Shown here: positions 6,387 through 10,110 of the stretch, piece after piece | Layout: every line of letters begins with the position of its first letter | Position numbering within the stretch: position 1 is the stretch's first letter | NCBI GenBank assembly: GCA_039800165.1 | Contig: JBDLRH010000018.1 | Span: forward strand, 1 to 10,110 | Direction of reading: 5' to 3' | Length of the DNA stretch: 10,110 nt | Origin: JBDLRH01 sp039800165 | GTDB lineage: Bacteria; Pseudomonadota; Gammaproteobacteria; Burkholderiales; Burkholderiaceae_C | The notes under the pieces: model-generated | What the model was told of the DNA's origin: nothing | Databases searched by the model: none | The model's input: only the letters and a program-made list of their open reading frames with translations | Position numbers and translations under genes: made by a program

Positions 6387-7657
6387 ACGATTTGCGCGTG
6401 TTCCTGCCCTGCGCCGCCGGCGTGGAAGACTGGCTGGCTGCCGAGGCGGCGCAGATCACCGGCCTGCCCGCCGCGCAGGTGCAGGCCACGCGCGGCGGCG
6501 TGAGCCTGCACGCGCCCTGGCGCAGCGTGATGGCGCTCAACCTGCACAGCCGCCTGGCGCAGCGGGTGCTGGTGCAGCTGGCGCACCAGCCCTACCGCGC
6601 CGAGCAGGACCTGTATGAAGCAGCGCACGCCGTGGCGTGGGAGGCCTGGTTCACCCCGCGCGAGCGCTTCAAGGTCGAGGTGACGGCGCAGCGCAGCCCG
6701 CTCAAGAGCCTGAACTTCGCCGGGCTGCGCATCAAGGACGCGATTGCCGACCGCTTTCGCGAGCGCGCCGGTGCGCGCCCCGACGTGGACACCGCCCACC
6801 CCGACATGCGCATCTACCTGCACCTCACGCAGGAGCAGGCCACGCTGTACATCGACACCTCGGGCGAGCCGCTGTTCAAGCGCGGCTGGCGCGAAGACAA
6901 GGGCGACGCGCCGCTGAAGGAGACGCTGGCTGCGGCCGTGCTGGCGGCCAGTGGCTGGGCCGATGCGGCGCGCGAGGGCGTGCCGCTGTACGACCCGTGC
7001 TGCGGCAGCGGCACCATCGCCATCGAAGCAGCGCAGATCGCCTGCGGCATTGCGCCCGGCCTGCAGCGGCGCTTTGCCTTTGAGCGCATGCGCCCGTTCG
7101 AGCGCGCCGCCTGGCAGTCGCAGCTTGAAGCGGCCCGCGCGGCGCGGCATGCACCCACCGCGCCGGTGTTCGGCAGCGATGTGGCGTTTCGCATGGTCGA
7201 CTTCGCGCAGCGCAACGCCCATCGCGCCGGTGTGGCGCAGGCGCTGGAGTTGCGCGGGGGTGATGCGCTGCAACGCATGCCACCGTGCGAGCGCGCCGGC
7301 CTGATCCTGATGAACCCGCCGTATGGCGACCGCATTGCGGTGGCCGGCGTGGCAGGGCAGCGCTCAGCCGGTCGGCTGACGCTTTCGCGCCCGGGTGCGC
7401 GTGCCATGCGCGAGGAGGCGCAGGCCGACGACGGTGGCGACTTCTTCGCGCAGCTCGCATCGCACTGGAAGCGCCACTACCCCGGCTGGACGGCCTGGGT
7501 GCTCACGCCCGACCTGAAGCTGCCCGCGCGCATGCGGCTGAAGGAATCGCGCCGCGTGCCGATGTGGAACGGGCCCATCGAATGCCGGTTGTTCCGCTTC
7601 GACCTGGTGGCCGGCTCGGCGCGCAGCAAGCCTGATGCTGCGCTGCCAGCCGCATGA
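6383..7657 (+). CDS. rlmL: 23S rRNA (guanine-N2) methyltransferase, RlmL type, with THUMP domain
   Basis: Class I SAM-dependent methyltransferase expected to methylate a guanine N2 in 23S rRNA (G2445 for E. coli RlmL) during ribosome assembly. The protein has 424 residues: a THUMP RNA-binding domain at about 45-160, then the Rossmann methyltransferase domain with the SAM motif DPCCGSGT at 204-211 and the catalytic motif NPPY at 311-314. This corresponds to the N-terminal half of the fused 702-residue E. coli RlmKL; no RlmK half follows, so it is a stand-alone form. The GTG at 6383 is chosen because it overlaps the rpoN stop as GTGA and the protein then begins VNDLRVFLPCAAG, as the family does. 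Ribosome-site support is weak (GAAAG). Assignment to RlmL rather than another THUMP methyltransferase is by domain order and motif, so exact target is inferred. Confidence 0.88.
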   Translation: MNDLRVFLPCAAGVEDWLAAEAAQITGLPAAQVQATRGGVSLHAPWRSVMALNLHSRLAQRVLVQLAHQPYRAEQDLYEAAHAVAWEAWFTPRERFKVEVTAQRSPLKSLNFAGLRIKDAIADRFRERAGARPDVDTAHPDMRIYLHLTQEQATLYIDTSGEPLFKRGWREDKGDAPLKETLAAAVLAASGWADAAREGVPLYDPCCGSGTIAIEAAQIACGIAPGLQRRFAFERMRPFERAAWQSQLEAARAARHAPTAPVFGSDVAFRMVDFAQRNAHRAGVAQALELRGGDALQRMPPCERAGLILMNPPYGDRIAVAGVAGQRSAGRLTLSRPGARAMREEAQADDGGDFFAQLASHWKRHYPGWTAWVLTPDLKLPARMRLKESRRVPMWNGPIECRLFRFDLVAGSARSKPDAALPAA

Positions 7658-8082
7658 CGCCCGCGCTGCTGGTGCTGGACACCAACATCGTGCTCGACCT
7701 GTGGGTGTTCGACGATGCGGCCGCGCAGCCGCTGCGCATGGCCGTGCGCGAGCGTGCGGTGCAGTGGATCGCCACCGCGCCGATGCGCGACGAGCTCGAG
7801 CGGGTGCTGGGCTATCCGCAGATCGCGCCGCGCCTGGCGCACTACCGGCTGCAAGCCCCTGATGTGCTGGGCGCCTTCGACACCCACGCACTCATGCATC
7901 CGCCCGCGCCCAAGGCCGACATCACCTGCAAGGACCCCGACGACCAGAAGTTCATCGACCTGGCGGTGGCGCAGCGGGCGTTGCTGCTCAGCAAGGACAC
8001 GCTGGTGCTGGCGATGCGCCGCCGCATGCAGGCGCGCGGCAGCGATGTGTTGCGTGCGTGGGCCGGCGCTGGCGCGGCCTGA
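7654..8082 (+). CDS. PIN-domain protein (putative toxin-like ribonuclease, COG1569-type)
   Basis: A single-domain PIN protein of 142 residues. PIN domains are Mg2+-dependent RNases that use a cluster of acidic residues. Those visible are Asp9 in VLDTNIVLD, Glu47 in RDELERVL, Asp94/Asp96/Asp97 in CKDPDDQKF and Asp115 in LLSKD. The CKDPDDQKFIDLA motif is typical of the family annotated as 'putative toxin-antitoxin system toxin component, PIN family'. No small antitoxin gene lies before or after it: its start overlaps the rlmL stop as ATGA and its stop abuts the next gene on the other strand. A housekeeping RNA-processing role coupled to rlmL is therefore as plausible as a toxin role. The catalytic set appears intact. 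Confidence 0.85.
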   Translation: MTPALLVLDTNIVLDLWVFDDAAAQPLRMAVRERAVQWIATAPMRDELERVLGYPQIAPRLAHYRLQAPDVLGAFDTHALMHPPAPKADITCKDPDDQKFIDLAVAQRALLLSKDTLVLAMRRRMQARGSDVLRAWAGAGAA

Positions 8083-9684
8083 TCACGCAGCCAGAGCAAA
8101 GCTGTCGGGGCGGGCTGGCTTCCAGAACATCTGGAAGGCCTTGTGCAGGCCGCTCAGGTCGTCCTGCAGCAGCGCACCAGGCGGCACCTTGGGCAGCAGG
8201 TTGGCCAGCATCCACACCTCGTGCTCGGTCACGCGGCGCACGATGTGCTGCAGCCCCAGCTCTTGCGGGTGGTTCAGCCCGGCGGCCTGCACCAGCTCTT
8301 TCAGCGCCTTGAGCGTGTTCTGGTGGAAGTTGTAGACGCGCTCGGCCTTGTCGGGCACAACCAGTGCCTGCTGGCGCAACGGGTCTTGCGTGGTCACGCC
8401 GGTCGGGCAGTGGCCGGTGTGGCAATGCTGGGCCTGGATGCAGCCCAGCGCAAACATGAAGCCGCGCGCCGAGTTGCACCAGTCGGCGCCAAGTGCCATC
8501 AGCCGCGCCATGTCGAAGGCGCTCACCACCTTGCCTGCGCTGCCGAGCTTGATGCGGTGGCGCAGGTTGGCGCCCACCAGCGTGTTGTGCACCAGCATCA
8601 GGCCTTCTTGCAGCGGCGCGCCCACATGATCGGTGAACTCCAGTGGCGCAGCGCCGGTGCCACCCTCGGCGCCGTCCACCACGATGAAGTCAGGCGTGAT
8701 GCCTGTGGCCAGCATCGCCTTGACGATGGCAAACCACTCCCACGGGTGGCCGATGCACAGCTTGAAGCCGGTGGGCTTGCCGCCCGACAGCGTGCGCAGC
8801 CGCTCGATGAAATGCATCATCTCCGCCGGTGTGCTGAAGGCGCCGTGCGATGCCGGTGATACGCAGTCCACGCCCACCGGTACGCCGCGCGCCTGCGCAA
8901 TCTCGGGCGTGACCTTCGGGCCCGGCAGCACGCCGCCGTGGCCGGGCTTGGCGCCCTGGCTCAGCTTCAGTTCGATCATCTTCACCTGCGCATCGCGTGC
9001 GTTCTCGATGAAGCGCGCCTCGCTGAAGCTGCCGTCGTCGTTGCGGCAACCAAAGTAGCCCGAGCCGATCTCCCAGATCAGGTCGCCACCGTGCACGCGG
9101 TGGTGCACGCTGATCGAGCCTTCGCCGGTGTCGTGGGCAAAGCCGCCGCGCTTGGCGCCCTGGTTCAGCGCAAGGATGGCGTTGGCGCTCAGTGCGCCGA
9201 AGCTCATTGCCGAGATGTTGAAGACGCTCGCGCTGTAGGGCTGCGCGCGCTCTGCGCCGATGGTGATGCGAAAGTCGTGCGACGCGATGTGCGTGGGCGC
9301 CATCGAATGGTTGATCCACTCGTAGCCGCGTGCGGCCACATCGAGCTGCGTGCCGAAGGGCCGCTTGTCCGGGTCGCCCTTGGCGCGCTGGTATACCAGC
9401 GATCGCTGCGAGCGCGAGAACGGCGCCGCGTCGGTGTCGCTTTCCAGGAAGTACTGCCGGATCTCGGGCCGGATGTACTCAAGGAAGAATCGCATGTGCC
9501 CGATGACCGGGTAGTTGCGCAGCACCGCACGCTTCTTCTGCGTGAGGTCGTGCACGCCCACGGCCACCAGGGCAGCGAACGCCAGCGCGGGCAGCCAGCC
9601 CCACGCAGTGAAGACCAGGCCCCACAGGCTGGCCAGCAGGCCGGCCACGCACAGGGCCAATGCGGTGTAGCGGACAGGAAACAT
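8083..9684 (-). CDS. Membrane-anchored FMN-binding glutamate-synthase-family protein
   Basis: A 533-residue protein related to the synthase half of glutamate synthase. Residues about 5-25 and 28-45 form a transmembrane hairpin, followed by a soluble FMN-binding barrel. Landmarks include the HDTGEGS segment, AKPGHGGVLPGPKVTPEIA, the PTGFK segment and VDGAEGGTGAAP. Cys415, Cys421 and Cys426 (C-x5-C-x4-C, in CIQAQHCHTGHC) match the [3Fe-4S] cluster spacing of glutamate synthase. The N-terminal glutaminase domain is missing, so it cannot itself release ammonia from glutamine. Its true substrate is unknown; 'FMN-binding glutamate synthase family' (YerD-like) is the usual label. The ATG at 9684 has an AAGGGG site (plus-strand 9695-9700) ten bases upstream. 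It converges on the PIN gene with no gap. Confidence 0.92.
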   Translation of the reverse strand: MFPVRYTALALCVAGLLASLWGLVFTAWGWLPALAFAALVAVGVHDLTQKKRAVLRNYPVIGHMRFFLEYIRPEIRQYFLESDTDAAPFSRSQRSLVYQRAKGDPDKRPFGTQLDVAARGYEWINHSMAPTHIASHDFRITIGAERAQPYSASVFNISAMSFGALSANAILALNQGAKRGGFAHDTGEGSISVHHRVHGGDLIWEIGSGYFGCRNDDGSFSEARFIENARDAQVKMIELKLSQGAKPGHGGVLPGPKVTPEIAQARGVPVGVDCVSPASHGAFSTPAEMMHFIERLRTLSGGKPTGFKLCIGHPWEWFAIVKAMLATGITPDFIVVDGAEGGTGAAPLEFTDHVGAPLQEGLMLVHNTLVGANLRHRIKLGSAGKVVSAFDMARLMALGADWCNSARGFMFALGCIQAQHCHTGHCPTGVTTQDPLRQQALVVPDKAERVYNFHQNTLKALKELVQAAGLNHPQELGLQHIVRRVTEHEVWMLANLLPKVPPGALLQDDLSGLHKAFQMFWKPARPDSFALAA

Positions 9685-9730
9685 CTGGATCGCACCCCTT
9701 GGAGTCCCCGCCGCCGGGCGGGTCGTCAGC

Positions 9731-9759
9731 CCCGGGCCTGAACAGGCCAGCGCCCCGGG
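9731..9759 (-). other. GC-rich inverted repeat between MFS gene and glutamate-synthase-like gene
   Basis: The perfect inverted repeat GGCCTG-AA-CAGGCC (9735-9748) is flanked by CCCG at 9731-9734 and CGGG at 9756-9759, which can extend the stem past a seven-base bulge. It lies about 100 bases beyond the MFS stop and within the leader of the glutamate-synthase-like gene. No T run follows on the minus strand, so it may be a weak terminator or an operator. The rest of the 172-base gap 9685-9856 shows no convincing promoter by eye. Confidence 0.35.
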
Positions 9760-9856
9760 TCAGCGGAATATCGGCCTGCTGCGTGACAACCTGAGTACAG
9801 CACAGCCGCGCTCGCGACAGGGCGATGGGGTTGTGGAGCCGTTCCCGCCCTGCCGG

Positions 9857-10110
9857 TCAGGCGGCCGCCGCTTGCGCGTTGCGCCGCGCAAGGCGCACGC
9901 GCCTCAGCAGGTACAGCACGATCAGCAAGTTCAGCCCGTTCCATGCCACGCCGTTGATGAAGGCCGCGTGGTACGAACCGGTCAGGTCAAACACCTTGCC
10001 GCTCATCCAGCCGCCCAGCGCCATGCCCAGCATGGTGCACATGATCACCGTGCCCACCATCGCGCCGGCCTTGGCGGGGCTGAAGTATTCGCGCACGATG
10101 ATCGCGTAGC
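9857..10110 (-). CDS. MFS transporter, C-terminal fragment cut by the window edge
   Basis: The reading frame is open to the right end of the window and stops at 9857, so only about 83 C-terminal residues are seen. They begin YAIIVREYFSPAKAGAMVGT, typical of the cytoplasmic loop and helix region late in the major facilitator superfamily. The hydrophobic stretches TVIMCTMLGMALGGWMSG and AAFINGVAWNGLNLLIVLYLL correspond to about the last two or three helices. A short basic tail RRVRLARRNAQAAAA follows. A GTG at 10094-10096 lies inside the frame and is not the start, since the in-frame sequence continues upstream in family-like fashion. The transported compound cannot be told from this part. It reads in the same direction as the glutamate-synthase-like gene, 172 bases upstream of it. 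Confidence 0.85.
   Translation of the reverse strand, partial: YAIIVREYFSPAKAGAMVGTVIMCTMLGMALGGWMSGKVFDLTGSYHAAFINGVAWNGLNLLIVLYLLRRVRLARRNAQAAAA

Noticed and set aside
8143..8859. 238-codon frame on the plus strand opposite the glutamate-synthase-like gene
   Set aside because: The minus-strand protein has cofactor motifs and family similarity throughout; the plus-strand translation has none.
9685..9856. Promoter for the glutamate-synthase-like gene using TTGTCA on the minus strand
   Set aside because: TTGTCA resembles a -35, but the only AT-rich partner (GATATT) is 11 bases away and nothing suitable lies at 16-18 bases.

Overview
The window is high-GC, gene-dense DNA with strong G/C preference at third codon positions. 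Protein style and gene order (argS, SPOR-domain gene, dsbA; lptA, lptB, rpoN) point to a betaproteobacterium of the order Burkholderiales. Genus cannot be settled by reading alone. I see no rRNA, tRNA, CRISPR array, insertion sequence or clear transfer signature. The content is mainly housekeeping plus two less-studied accessory genes, and I find no convincing evidence of a wholly new system.

Layout, left to right. Bases 32-3143 (+): argS (arginyl-tRNA synthetase), a membrane-anchored SPOR-domain protein carrying a ten-unit tetrapeptide repeat, and a DsbA-type periplasmic oxidoreductase with a twin-arginine-like signal. A GC-rich hairpin without a T tract follows dsbA. Bases 3232-8082 (+): lptA, lptB, rpoN, an RlmL-type 23S rRNA methyltransferase and a PIN-domain protein. 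These are tightly packed and three of the four junctions are xTGA overlaps (TTGA, GTGA, ATGA), so this looks like one co-transcribed, translationally coupled unit. Bases 8083-9684 (-): a membrane-anchored FMN/[3Fe-4S] glutamate-synthase-like protein, whose stop codon directly abuts the PIN stop codon (TGATCA). Bases 9857-10110 (-): the C-terminal end of an MFS transporter cut by the window edge.

How the genes relate: LptA and LptB are two parts of the lipopolysaccharide transport machine, and rpoN (sigma-54) is their classic neighbour. What is unusual is what surrounds them. The usual upstream partner lptC (with kdsC/kdsD) is absent and dsbA stands there instead, and the usual downstream hpf/ptsN genes are replaced by rlmL and a PIN gene. 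The most interesting points for follow-up are the PIN protein coupled to an rRNA methyltransferase without a visible antitoxin, the Tat-like DsbA signal, the rearranged lpt/rpoN cluster, and a probably leaderless argS transcript.
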